64,000 bases of DNA from Arthrobacter sp. MA-N2 (lineage in GTDB: Bacteria; Actinomycetota; Actinomycetes; Actinomycetales; Micrococcaceae): positions 92,979 to 156,978 of the forward strand of contig NZ_KI912157.1 of the NCBI RefSeq assembly GCF_000517125.1, written 5' to 3'. A model generated the notes under the pieces. The model made no database searches. It saw only the letters and a program-made list of their open reading frames with translations, and was not told the DNA's origin. Below are positions 53,719 through 62,342 of this stretch, in pieces. The number at the start of each line of letters is the position of its first letter. Position 1 is the first letter of the stretch. Both the position numbers and the translations under genes were made by a program.

Positions 53719-53881
53719 GGTTCTCCTTGAGATCTATTCAACTTTGAGCAGTGCACAGCAGAGCACCGGAGACCTCCGAAGTCCCCGTTCAGCTCCCGCT
53801 CACGCCATGGTCATCTCCAACGGAGGTAGGAGCTCCGCTTTCGAATCGCCGTGCCCGGTTCGTTCGGTGGCGTGGCCCAAG

Positions 53882-54856
53882 TCAGCGTGCCACCGGTTCG
53901 ATTGCCTCTAGCAGTGCCAACTCTCCGCGACGGGGCATTCCCTCCCAGTCACCGGGAACGAGACAGGCAAACGCTCCGGTGCGTACGGCCATGGACAAAC
54001 GCTCCTCGACACAGCTGCCGCGCAGGTGTTCCGATACGTAGCCCGCTACGAAAGCATCGCCTGCGCCCACCGTGTCCACCGGTTGGATTTTCAAGGCGTC
54101 GGCCTCGTATTCGACACCGTCTACAACCGCTACGCAGCCGGCCGGACCTCTTTTGATAATTGCCTGGCTCGGGCCAAGATCACTGAGCCGATGGGCCAGC
54201 TCCAGAGAAGTTCCGGGACCAACGGCGATTCCTGCCTCGTCGTCACCTGCGAAGACGATGTCCGATTGGGCCGTAAGCCTTCGGAAATGAGGTCCTGCTT
54301 TCTCGGGCGCCCATAGCGCTGCCCGGTAATTCAGGTCGAACGAAACTAGTTTGCCCGAGGTGCGCGCCCTGTCGATGGCATAGTCCACTGCATCTGAGGC
54401 GGAGGAAGAAAGGCCGGGGGTGATACCCGTGATGTGCAACAGCCTGGCTGTGTCGATCAGCCCAACAGGAACGTCCTCGCGGGTCAGGCGGGAGCCGGCG
54501 CTGCCCGAACGGTAGTACCAGACTTTCACTGCGTCAGGAGTACGCCTTTCCTTAATCATTAGTCCGGTTGGAGCCCCATAATCCCGTAGAGCTATGACTT
54601 CTAAGCCTTCGGCCATCAGCTCCCGCACGACCAGATCTCCCAAACTGTCGTTTCCAACCCGGCCCGCCCATGCCACGGAAGTTCCCAGCCGCCGCAGGGC
54701 AATCGCAAAGTTGCTCTCCGCTCCGCCGATACCCAGGCCAAGTGAGCGTGCCTGTGCTAGCGGACCTGGGGACTCAGCCCTCATCAGGGCCATGGTTTCC
54801 CCGAACGTTATGACTTCAACCGGTCCGGTGAACGATGACGCTCGGACGGTGGTCAT
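53882..54856 (-). CDS. PfkB-family carbohydrate kinase (2-keto-3-deoxygluconate kinase-like)
   Basis: This 324-residue kinase shows VITFGETMALMRAESPGPLA, GIGGAESNFAIALRRLGTSV, KRGPAGCVAVVDGVEYEADA and the PfkB signature QPVDTVGAGDAFVAGYVSEH with the catalytic Asp. The N-terminal GETMALM form and length fit KdgK, which phosphorylates 2-keto-3-deoxygluconate. It overlaps the aldolase gene by ATGA (54853), so kinase and aldolase would act in sequence. Confidence 0.9.
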   Translation of the reverse strand: MTTVRASSFTGPVEVITFGETMALMRAESPGPLAQARSLGLGIGGAESNFAIALRRLGTSVAWAGRVGNDSLGDLVVRELMAEGLEVIALRDYGAPTGLMIKERRTPDAVKVWYYRSGSAGSRLTREDVPVGLIDTARLLHITGITPGLSSSASDAVDYAIDRARTSGKLVSFDLNYRAALWAPEKAGPHFRRLTAQSDIVFAGDDEAGIAVGPGTSLELAHRLSDLGPSQAIIKRGPAGCVAVVDGVEYEADALKIQPVDTVGAGDAFVAGYVSEHLRGSCVEERLSMAVRTGAFACLVPGDWEGMPRRGELALLEAIEPVAR

Positions 54857-55548
54857 CGCTGGCCACCTGTCATCATCTTCCCGTTCCTCGCTGCTAGGGA
54901 TTCTGCTACGCGAGCCGTCAGATCGTCTGCGCGCTTGGCGAGACCGGCCAGGTCAGCGCTGTCAAAGACATCCTGCAGCAAGGGGCTACCGATGCTGACG
55001 GCCATGGCGCCTGCCTCGATCCATGCAATGGCATCGGCAGTTCCGACTCCTCCGCTGGGTATGACTTGGATGTCTGGAAACGGGCCACGTAGCTGCGCGA
55101 GATAGCCCGGGCCAACGGTTGAAGCGGGAAAGACTTTCACTGCCGTAGCGCCCGCGTTCCAGCCTTCGAGCAATTCCGTCGGGGTCAGGCCCCCAGGATA
55201 AACAGGTATCCCGCGGGCCGCGCAGGACTTCAAAACTTCAATGTTCATGGTTGGGGTGACCAAGAAGGCTGCGCCTCCTGCGAGGGCCCGATTCGCCTGA
55301 TTCCCCGACGTTATTGTCCCTACACCAATTTCGGCTTCAGAGCCGAACTCTCTGACAAGAAGGGGCAATGCATCAAAGACGCCTTCTGTGCTGAGCGTGA
55401 GTTCAATCGTGCTGATACCACCTCTGACCAGCGCGTCGATGACGGGCAGATACTCCCGCGCATGAGAGGCACGCAGCACTGCTATGACAGGAGTTTTGAG
55501 AAGCAGCCCGGACGGTGCCGGTCGTTGAGTTCGGGTCTCAATGATCAT
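54853..55548 (-). CDS. KDPG/KDPGal-type aldolase
   Basis: This 231-residue class I aldolase has GISTIELTLSTEGVFDALPL (active glutamate), GVGTITSGNQANRALAGGAA and the Schiff-base lysine in GATAVKVFPASTVGPGYLAQ. The phosphate loop is IPSGGVGTADAIAWIEAG. The ATG at 55548 overlaps the SDR stop in ATGA; an upstream GTG lies at 55560. It cleaves a 2-keto-3-deoxy-6-phospho sugar acid to pyruvate and a triose phosphate, the step after the neighbouring kinase. It is clearly divergent from the aldolase at 19156. Confidence 0.9.
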   Translation of the reverse strand: MIIETRTQRPAPSGLLLKTPVIAVLRASHAREYLPVIDALVRGGISTIELTLSTEGVFDALPLLVREFGSEAEIGVGTITSGNQANRALAGGAAFLVTPTMNIEVLKSCAARGIPVYPGGLTPTELLEGWNAGATAVKVFPASTVGPGYLAQLRGPFPDIQVIPSGGVGTADAIAWIEAGAMAVSIGSPLLQDVFDSADLAGLAKRADDLTARVAESLAARNGKMMTGGQR

Positions 55549-56303
55549 CTTGCCAGCCACCCCCCATCGACCGGCAGGACGGTGCCGTGCACATAGTTCG
55601 CAGCGTCCGAGGCCAGAAACACGACGCTGCCGGCGATGTCTTCAGGAGCTCCCCATCTTCCGGCAGGGATTCGGTCAGAGATCTGCTCTCGACGTTCGTC
55701 GTCCGCGATCAAGGCACCGTTCATTTCGGTCGAAAAGTAGCCTGGCGCAATGGCGTTAACGTTGATGCCACGGTGGGCCCATTCGTTGCAAAGGGCTTTG
55801 GTCAGCTGACCAACAGCGCCTTTTGATGCCGCGTATGCCGGCACTCTGAAACCGCCCTGAAATGTTAGCAGAGATGCGAGATTGATGATCTTGCCGTAAC
55901 GGCGCTGGAGCATTCCGGGGGCGAACCCTTGGCAGAGCTGGAAGACTGCGCGTGTGTTGATGTTCATTACCGCGTCAAAGTCACTCAGAGGAAAGTCCGT
56001 GGCGTCGTGGCGTATTTGGGTGCCCGCGTTGTTAACAAGGATGTCCACGTCATGGACTGCCAGGGTTTGCTCGATCGCTTCGGCAATGGAGGCTTCACTG
56101 GCCATGTCCACAGGTATGTGGGTGAGCTGCGCGCGTGATTTATCGGCGAGTGCCACCAGCTTCTGCGACAGAGCACCGCGCTGCAAGGCGGCCACGCTGG
56201 CGCCAGCGTGAATTAGCCCGGCCGCGATCGCTTCACCGAGACCGCGGGAGGAACCCGTCACGACGGCTGTTTTTCCCGTGAGGTCGAAGGGGGGTGGCGT
56301 CAT
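55545..56303 (-). CDS. Short-chain dehydrogenase/reductase (KduD/gluconate 5-dehydrogenase-like)
   Basis: This 252-residue SDR has the cofactor motif VVTGSSRGLGEAIAAGL, NNAG (DILVNNAGTQIRHDATDF), the catalytic Ser in IINLASLLTFQGG and Tyr/Lys in PAYAASKGAVGQLTKALCNE. The C-terminal AANYVHGTVLPVDGGWLAR is standard. The sequence resembles KduD and gluconate 5-dehydrogenases. It overlaps both neighbours by ATGA, so ADH, SDR, aldolase and kinase are one translational chain. Confidence 0.9.
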   Translation of the reverse strand: MTPPPFDLTGKTAVVTGSSRGLGEAIAAGLIHAGASVAALQRGALSQKLVALADKSRAQLTHIPVDMASEASIAEAIEQTLAVHDVDILVNNAGTQIRHDATDFPLSDFDAVMNINTRAVFQLCQGFAPGMLQRRYGKIINLASLLTFQGGFRVPAYAASKGAVGQLTKALCNEWAHRGINVNAIAPGYFSTEMNGALIADDERREQISDRIPAGRWGAPEDIAGSVVFLASDAANYVHGTVLPVDGGWLAR

Positions 56304-57355
56304 GATCGTCGGTCTCCCATTAGATCCTCGTTCGGGGTGACAAGAACCTTCAGCTTGCCGCTGGCTGACATGGCCTTGTCAAAGGCGGATGCAGCGTCTT
56401 CCAACGCAAAGACTTCAACAGGTAGTCTGCCCAGGCCCAGGGCGTCGGTTTCGAGCAATTCGACGGCGCGCTCGACATCATCACGGGTATAGACGCGCAC
56501 ACCGATGACCGTATTCTCAGCGAAGGTTAGGGCTTGGAGGTCCACCTCTGTCGGTTTCTTGTAGACACCGACGAGCACAATGGTGCCTAGCACGCGTACG
56601 GTTTGCGGCAGGATCGCCGCCACTGAGGGGTGGGCTGCGGAATCGAAGACGATGTCGGCCCCGTTCCCTTCAGTTATCGAGAGAACTGTCGCTACGGGGT
56701 CCCCTCCCTTGGGCACAGTGGCAAAGCCGAGGTTCTGCGCGACGAGGCGGCGTTCGTCGCTTGGTTCTACGATCAGTATTTGTCGTGCGCCTCTGTGTCG
56801 GGCCACCAGCGCGGTCAGGATGCCGATGGGGCCGGCGCCGAAGACGACTACGTCTTCTCCCCCGGTCATGCCTGAGCGGGAGACGGCATGGACAGCGACG
56901 GCAAGCGGCTCGGCCAGTGCCACTTCCCTTGCCGGCACGGTTTCCTTCACGGGAATGAGCACGGAAGCTGGTAAGGCTATGAATTCAGCCAGCGATCCGG
57001 GTGCATCGATTCCGTAGAGATTCAAATTACGACAAACGTGCCTGTTGCCTTGGATGCACGGCGGGCATGTGCCGCAGTTTATGAGGGGTTCGACGGTGAC
57101 CCGGGTGCCGGCTGGGGGCCCGTGAGCGCCAGCGACTTCTACAACACCTGTAATCTCGTGGCCCATGATGAGGGGTGATTCCGCGCGGGGGTGAGTTCCG
57201 TGCAGGATGGAAAAGTCCGTTCCACAAAGACCTGTGAATTCAACCCGGACAAGTGCCCACCCCTCCGGGACGTTGGGAACCGCTACTTGCTGGTTTTCGA
57301 TGACGTCAGGGGCAGTCAATATGGCCGCCCTCATCGTCTCCGTCAGTCGTGTCAT
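56300..57355 (-). CDS. Zinc-dependent alcohol dehydrogenase
   Basis: This 351-residue medium-chain dehydrogenase has catalytic zinc residues in FTGLCGTDFSILHGTHPRAE and GHEITGVVEVAGAHG, structural zinc in CGTCPPCIQGNRHVC, and the NAD motif VVVFGAGPIGILTALVARHR. The ATG at 57355 overlaps the preceding stop; the frame extends upstream without use. L-threonine/sorbitol-type enzymes are nearest in appearance. It probably oxidises a sugar or sugar-acid hydroxyl. Confidence 0.92.
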   Translation of the reverse strand: MTRLTETMRAAILTAPDVIENQQVAVPNVPEGWALVRVEFTGLCGTDFSILHGTHPRAESPLIMGHEITGVVEVAGAHGPPAGTRVTVEPLINCGTCPPCIQGNRHVCRNLNLYGIDAPGSLAEFIALPASVLIPVKETVPAREVALAEPLAVAVHAVSRSGMTGGEDVVVFGAGPIGILTALVARHRGARQILIVEPSDERRLVAQNLGFATVPKGGDPVATVLSITEGNGADIVFDSAAHPSVAAILPQTVRVLGTIVLVGVYKKPTEVDLQALTFAENTVIGVRVYTRDDVERAVELLETDALGLGRLPVEVFALEDAASAFDKAMSASGKLKVLVTPNEDLMGDRRS

Positions 57356-58326
57356 ACGAGGATCTCCGGGTTGATAATGTTGCGGGGCGTCCGGCCGGCA
57401 CAAACGTCAACGATGTTTTCCATGGCGCGCCGCTTTAGCTCGCCATAGGATTCTTCGCTATACCAAGCCACGTGAGGTGTCAGCACGGCATTTTCAAGGG
57501 ACATCAGTGCATGGGTAGCGGGCAGTGGTTCTTCCTCGAACACGTCAAGTCCTGCCCCCCGCAGTCCGCCAGATACGAGAGCATCTGCCACGGCGGAAGT
57601 ATCTACGACGGCTCCCCGGCATGTATTGACCAGAACAGCGCTCTCCTTCATCCGGGCAAGCGCCTGGGCGTTGATGAGGTGATGGGTTTCAGGCTTCAGC
57701 GGTACGTGTAGAGAAACGACGTCCGCCTGGGAGAGGAGTTCTTCAAAAGCCACGACGCTTACGCCATCGTTGGTGATTGTTCCTGGTTGGAGCAGCGGAT
57801 CATGGCCAATTACCGAGTATCCGAGTCCCTTGGCCTTGCGGGCTGTGGCCGAGCCGATCAGTCCCAGCCCAACCACTCCGAACACACGGGTGTTTACTCT
57901 GTGGAGTGGTTGAACAGCCGCGAGATCGTACTCTCCCCTTCGTATCCGGCGATCCAACTGAACTACGCCGCGCTCAAGGGACAGCGCCAAAGCAATAGCG
58001 TGGTCGCTGACGTCCTCGGTTCCATAATCGGGGACGTTGCACACTGCGATGCCCCTGGCCGTGGCGGCACCAACGTCTACGGTGTCAAGCCCCACGCCAT
58101 AGCGGCCGATGGCCTTAATATCAGGCAAGGCATCGAGAACCCTGGCGGTGATCGGTGCATATTGAACGAGCACCCCATCCGCTCCTGTCGCTGCCAGAAT
58201 GACGTCGTCTTCGGTGCGGCACTGTGCCATCATCAGGCGTATCTGATGCTCGTCGGCAACTGCGCGTTCTATGGCAATGGAATCGTGATCACAGTCTGTA
58301 ATAACGATTCGTGTAGTTGTTTCCAC
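57352..58326 (-). CDS. D-2-hydroxyacid dehydrogenase
   Basis: This 324-residue NAD-dependent enzyme has GVVGLGLIGSATARKAKGLG for the cofactor, SAVLVNTCRGAVVDTSAVAD with the catalytic Arg and AVLTPHVAWYSEESYGELKR with the catalytic His. The Ala-Trp after the catalytic His is frequent in CtBP-like/phosphoglycerate dehydrogenase relatives. The GTG start has GGGAAGG upstream. It opens the run of five overlapping genes. It may reduce a 2-keto sugar acid or 2-ketogluconate. Confidence 0.88.
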   Translation of the reverse strand: METTTRIVITDCDHDSIAIERAVADEHQIRLMMAQCRTEDDVILAATGADGVLVQYAPITARVLDALPDIKAIGRYGVGLDTVDVGAATARGIAVCNVPDYGTEDVSDHAIALALSLERGVVQLDRRIRRGEYDLAAVQPLHRVNTRVFGVVGLGLIGSATARKAKGLGYSVIGHDPLLQPGTITNDGVSVVAFEELLSQADVVSLHVPLKPETHHLINAQALARMKESAVLVNTCRGAVVDTSAVADALVSGGLRGAGLDVFEEEPLPATHALMSLENAVLTPHVAWYSEESYGELKRRAMENIVDVCAGRTPRNIINPEILV

Positions 58327-58686
58327 TTTGACCTTCCCTTCTCGAAACGCGCGCTGTGCGCCTACTGCCGGATATTTCCAACTCGGTCCGTGGAGGAGGT
58401 TCTGCTCCCATCAGCATGGGAGATCCCACGGGACCCTAAATTTCCTGAGTGACATGGGGCCGTTATGTCTTCGCGTGCTTTGCGCATCGCACTACCACAG
58501 GCCGACGACCGTTCTTTGTGCAGCCCGATTTGCCGGCTGGTGTGGCGTTCGGACGCGCACTTCTTGGTGTTTCCGCTGCGGGGTGCTCCATTTGACCCCA
58601 AGCTGGCGGAGGCTTCCGCGTTGACGCGCGTGCCAGAAAGGACCGTCCGGGGTTGGCGCCCGCACCACCAACCCCGGATAGGCCGG
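58327..58686. other. Intergenic stretch, no gene recognised
   Basis: 360 bases separate the GMC fusion gene and the dehydrogenase gene on the same strand. It probably holds the promoter of the five-gene run, since the ribosome site of the dehydrogenase lies at its left edge. I see no clear repeat, terminator or RNA; open frames here lack a ribosome site and family resemblance. Confidence 0.4.
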
Positions 58687-61149
58687 TCATTCAGACTTTT
58701 TGTCCGAGGACCACTTGTAGGGCCATTCCATCTCTCCCAGCATGTATTTCTCGACGTTGAATTTGCCGTTCGCGCTGTCTTCAAGGCTCTTGGGGCCATC
58801 GAAGCCGACTACATCCCAGCTGACGTGATTTCGGTTTCCTCCGTAGACGGGGTCTCCATAGAACCCTTGCCTGGTGTGCAGCAACAGCGCGGAGAAAAAG
58901 TCTGCGCCGTTGTCGGAAGCGCCGCGGTCGGAGGCGGCGGCGCTGGCGGGGACGGTAACCAGCTTCTCGGTCAGTTCGATGGTCTCGGGTTTTGGCGCCC
59001 CGGAGTAAGCGGCCAGAACATTATCTTGCTGTTCATCGGTCAGTGCTTTGAAGTCGGCCGCGTATGCTTCTCGGCTCAGCCGGTCGAGTTCTTTAATGCC
59101 TTCTCGGTACGTCTCCTGCAACTCGCCTATGCGTCCACGCCAAGCGTCTGCCTCTTTCCCGCTCAGCTCAAGGAAGCCGCTGCCGTCCGCTGACGCATAG
59201 ATGTACTCAATCCCGGAGAGGTAGCGGTCGATGAACAGCGTCACGCCGGCTTCCTTTGCTCCGGGTTGGTGATCCGTGGGCATGATTCGTGCCGTGGCTG
59301 CCTCCACTGTGGCCCATTCGTGTTCGTCGAAGAAGAGCCGTTCGGTGGAGTCCGGGTCGATGGGAGGGATTGTTGTTCGCCATGCGGCTTTGCTCGTCGG
59401 GTGAACTTCGTCGCTTTCGAGCCGTCCACCGTCCTTCGGAACGTAAGGCCGGGCCGTGGCCTTTGGCCGCTTGCTTGTGTCGGCGGCCGAGTGCTTGCCG
59501 ATCCCAGGAGTCGCAGCGATTTTTTCCGCGCACCGCCAGGCGTTCGCCATCATGAGCGGTGTCGGGTTGACTCCGGTTGCGGTCGGGAAGGAGCTTCCGT
59601 CGAGTATGAAGAGGTTGTCCACGTCGTGTGCCTGGCACCACTCATTCAGAACGGATGTCGCCGGGTCGAACCCCATGCGGGCAGTACCATGCTGATGGGT
59701 AGTGGTTCCGGGGATCATGTCTGCCAGGCCGACGGTGTGAATACGCGAAGCTCCGGCCGCCTCCAGGATTTCGGCGTTACGTGCCACCTGCCAGTTCGCC
59801 ATCGCAACGTCGTTCGGATGATTCTTATATGTGATCCGGGCCGCCGGCATGCCCCACGCGTCTTTAACGTCCGGGTCCAGATCGACCCGGTTGGATTCCT
59901 GCGGCAGGTCGTGAAGGATCATGCCGATCTTCATGGCGTAGTTGAAGTAGTCACGGTCTGAGTTCTTCATGGCTTGCCCCCAGAGGGGCCGGTCCGGCAT
60001 GGACCAGTTGATCGGCTGCAGCGTGCCGGATGCCGTGATGAAGGAACCGTTGATGTGCCCTCGCGACTCGTCCGTCTCATAGAACTGGAATGAGCCGCCG
60101 TTGAGGTAGTAGCCGGTCCAGCCATACAGGGGATCATGAACGTCATTATCGAAAAGACCGGTGGCGTAGCAGTATTCGTGGAAGGTGGCATTTCGACCCA
60201 CTTGTCCGCTGCTGTTGGCCAGACCGTCCGGAAAGAGGTTGGACTTGGACTGGAGCAGCAACCGTGCGGTTTCGATGGCGGTGGAGCACAGGATGATGAT
60301 GTCTGCTTCTTGTTCCACCTCTCGTCCGTCTGAGTCGATGTAGAGAACGCTCTTAGCGCGTCCGTCCGGGCCGACGTTCACACGTGTCACGTATGAGTCT
60401 GCCCGCAGCTCGTACAGCCCTGTGGCCAAGGCACTCGGGATGAAACTTGTCAGGGTTGTGGACTTGCTCAGTCCGGGGTCGCCATAGAGGTTCCAAAAGC
60501 CGGTGCATTCGGCCGCCGGACGGCCGTTGTGTTCCCTGGTGACCAGTCCTTGTGGAACGGGCGAGGCATCGATTCCGAGCGTCTCGCAGCCTTCATAGAA
60601 CTTTCGGCCGAACGCTGTAACCGGGGGCGGAGGAGTCGGGTAGGGGCGGCTGCGCCGCACTTCATACGGGCTCTCCCGGTCCAGGCCGCTGCAGCCGAAC
60701 TCCCACTCAATTTTCGTCAGGTACGGTTCGATGTCGTCGTAGGAAATCGGCCAGTCCGCCAGGCTCGCGCCATCGATGTTCCCATGAATGGAAAGCTGTC
60801 GGAAGTCGGAAGGCCGGGGCCGGGGCATCCAGGCGTTCCAGTGAACTGTCCCGCCTCCGACCATCTGTGGGAGAGGTGAGAACGGGAAGATTTCTGACTT
60901 CGAGTTCTCATCGGGCCGTCTGGTGCGAGGTTTGATTCGCATGTCCGGGTGCAGATAGTTGCGGCCCAGGTATTTGATTTCGTCGAAGGAGAAGTCCTTA
61001 GGCGTCAGCCAGGGGCCCCGTTCCAGGCCCACGACCGACAATCCCGCTTCGGTCAGCACCTTTGCTGCCGTTCCACCGGTCGCCCCGGCGCCGACTATGC
61101 AGACATCCACCCTTTCAGGCTTACGCGCATATTCCTTTTTTGTTGACAT
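58687..61149 (-). CDS. GMC oxidoreductase fused to gluconate 2-dehydrogenase subunit 3 domain
   Basis: This protein of about 820 residues is in two parts. Residues 1-560 are a GMC flavoprotein of the gluconate 2-dehydrogenase large-subunit type: FAD motif VDVCIVGAGATGGTAAKVLT, HWNAWMPRPRP, GTTTHQHGTARMGFDP and ATGVNPTPLMMANAWRCAEK. After a charged linker, residues 600-820 match the gluconate 2-dehydrogenase subunit 3 family (FFDEHEWATVEAATARIMPT, GVTLFIDRYL, FFSALLLHTRQGFYGDPVYG). Normally these are separate proteins and subunit 3 carries a Tat signal; none is seen here, which suggests a cytoplasmic enzyme. The ATG at 61149 is chosen by the start of the fold. It lies next to the ABC importer genes. 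Confidence 0.9.
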   Translation of the reverse strand: MSTKKEYARKPERVDVCIVGAGATGGTAAKVLTEAGLSVVGLERGPWLTPKDFSFDEIKYLGRNYLHPDMRIKPRTRRPDENSKSEIFPFSPLPQMVGGGTVHWNAWMPRPRPSDFRQLSIHGNIDGASLADWPISYDDIEPYLTKIEWEFGCSGLDRESPYEVRRSRPYPTPPPPVTAFGRKFYEGCETLGIDASPVPQGLVTREHNGRPAAECTGFWNLYGDPGLSKSTTLTSFIPSALATGLYELRADSYVTRVNVGPDGRAKSVLYIDSDGREVEQEADIIILCSTAIETARLLLQSKSNLFPDGLANSSGQVGRNATFHEYCYATGLFDNDVHDPLYGWTGYYLNGGSFQFYETDESRGHINGSFITASGTLQPINWSMPDRPLWGQAMKNSDRDYFNYAMKIGMILHDLPQESNRVDLDPDVKDAWGMPAARITYKNHPNDVAMANWQVARNAEILEAAGASRIHTVGLADMIPGTTTHQHGTARMGFDPATSVLNEWCQAHDVDNLFILDGSSFPTATGVNPTPLMMANAWRCAEKIAATPGIGKHSAADTSKRPKATARPYVPKDGGRLESDEVHPTSKAAWRTTIPPIDPDSTERLFFDEHEWATVEAATARIMPTDHQPGAKEAGVTLFIDRYLSGIEYIYASADGSGFLELSGKEADAWRGRIGELQETYREGIKELDRLSREAYAADFKALTDEQQDNVLAAYSGAPKPETIELTEKLVTVPASAAASDRGASDNGADFFSALLLHTRQGFYGDPVYGGNRNHVSWDVVGFDGPKSLEDSANGKFNVEKYMLGEMEWPYKWSSDKKSE

Positions 61150-61202
61150 TAGGTTTGCCTCCATCAAAATCTTGTAACCGTGCATGAACTAATAGAGAAC
61201 TT

Positions 61203-62306
61203 CTACGGGTTTTGTCCGGAGCCCGCTTCGGCTCCAGTCCCCTGACGGATTTTCAGGGGACCGGAAAGGAACAACGCCTTCAGGCGGCGGCCCATACCAG
61301 TGGCACCTCCGCCGGACGTCAGGTATACGGCTAGTAGGACAAGAAGCCCCTGGATGATGAGCTGTCCCTCTGCTTCTACGTTGCGGAGGTTCATTATGTT
61401 TGAGATCGTCCCGATGAGAAGAGCGCCCAGCACGGCGCTGATCGGGTTTCCCTTGCCTCCAAACAGTGCGGCGCCGCCGACGACTGCGGCGGCAATCGCG
61501 TTGAGCTCGTATCCTTGGCCGACCAGGGAGCTGCCGCCTGAAAGCTGAGCGGCGAGCAGCAGACCGGCCAAACCCGCGAGGGTGCCTGAAATGGCGTACG
61601 CGGCGATCAGATTGCGGCGTACGGGCAGGCCGGACAGGCGTGCTGCCTCCAGGTTTCCCCCAATTGCATATTGCTGCCGGCCGAAAATGGTCCAGCGCAT
61701 GACAATCGCCGCAATGGCGGTGACAAGAATGAAAAGGATGGTCGGCGACGGGATCCCCAGGATGCGGCCGTCCAACAGTTCCAGGAACTGTTCGTTGGTT
61801 ATCGCAATGAGCGACCCGCCCTGGACGAAAAACGCGATTCCTTGAATGATGCTCATCGTGCCCAACGTGGCGATGAATGGGGTAATTCGAGCGAACACCA
61901 CAGCTAATCCGTTGAGCACGCCGACACCAGCAGATAATACGAGAGCGCCGACGATGGCGATAAGCATGGATTGGCCTTGTGCCATGACCCAGGCGGAAAA
62001 TACGGTCGACAGGGCAGCGACAGCGCCGACCGAAAGATCTATTCCGGCGGTGACAATCACCATGAACTGCCCTACGGCAAGAATTGAGACAATGGCGCCG
62101 GTCAGGACAATGTTCTCAAGGTTCCTGGGAGTCAGAAAGAACGGTGAGGCGACCGATCCAATGATGATGACAACGATGATTCCGAGCAGCAGGAAAGCAT
62201 AGCCGCCAAGGAAGTACTGCCTGAATCGCTGAAGTAGCGTCTGTTTTCGGTTCCGGTCGGGTGAACCCGTTTTTCCTGCATCCCGGTCTACGGTGGAAAC
62301 TTGCAT
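61203..62306 (-). CDS. Sugar ABC transporter permease (RbsC-like)
   Basis: This 367-residue membrane protein of the BPD_transp_2 family has about ten hydrophobic segments. The conserved motif is FMVIVTAGIDLSVGAVAALS, and the coupling region is GYELNAIAAAVVGGAALFGG then KGNPISAVLGALLIG. A hydrophilic N-terminal stretch of about 30 residues precedes the first segment. It follows the ATPase gene by 36 bases and precedes the GMC fusion gene, so it probably imports that enzyme's substrate. Confidence 0.93.
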   Translation of the reverse strand: MQVSTVDRDAGKTGSPDRNRKQTLLQRFRQYFLGGYAFLLLGIIVVIIIGSVASPFFLTPRNLENIVLTGAIVSILAVGQFMVIVTAGIDLSVGAVAALSTVFSAWVMAQGQSMLIAIVGALVLSAGVGVLNGLAVVFARITPFIATLGTMSIIQGIAFFVQGGSLIAITNEQFLELLDGRILGIPSPTILFILVTAIAAIVMRWTIFGRQQYAIGGNLEAARLSGLPVRRNLIAAYAISGTLAGLAGLLLAAQLSGGSSLVGQGYELNAIAAAVVGGAALFGGKGNPISAVLGALLIGTISNIMNLRNVEAEGQLIIQGLLVLLAVYLTSGGGATGMGRRLKALFLSGPLKIRQGTGAEAGSGQNP

Positions 62307-62342
62307 GTAGATCTGTGTCCTCTCAGAGCATGTGGATGGGGG

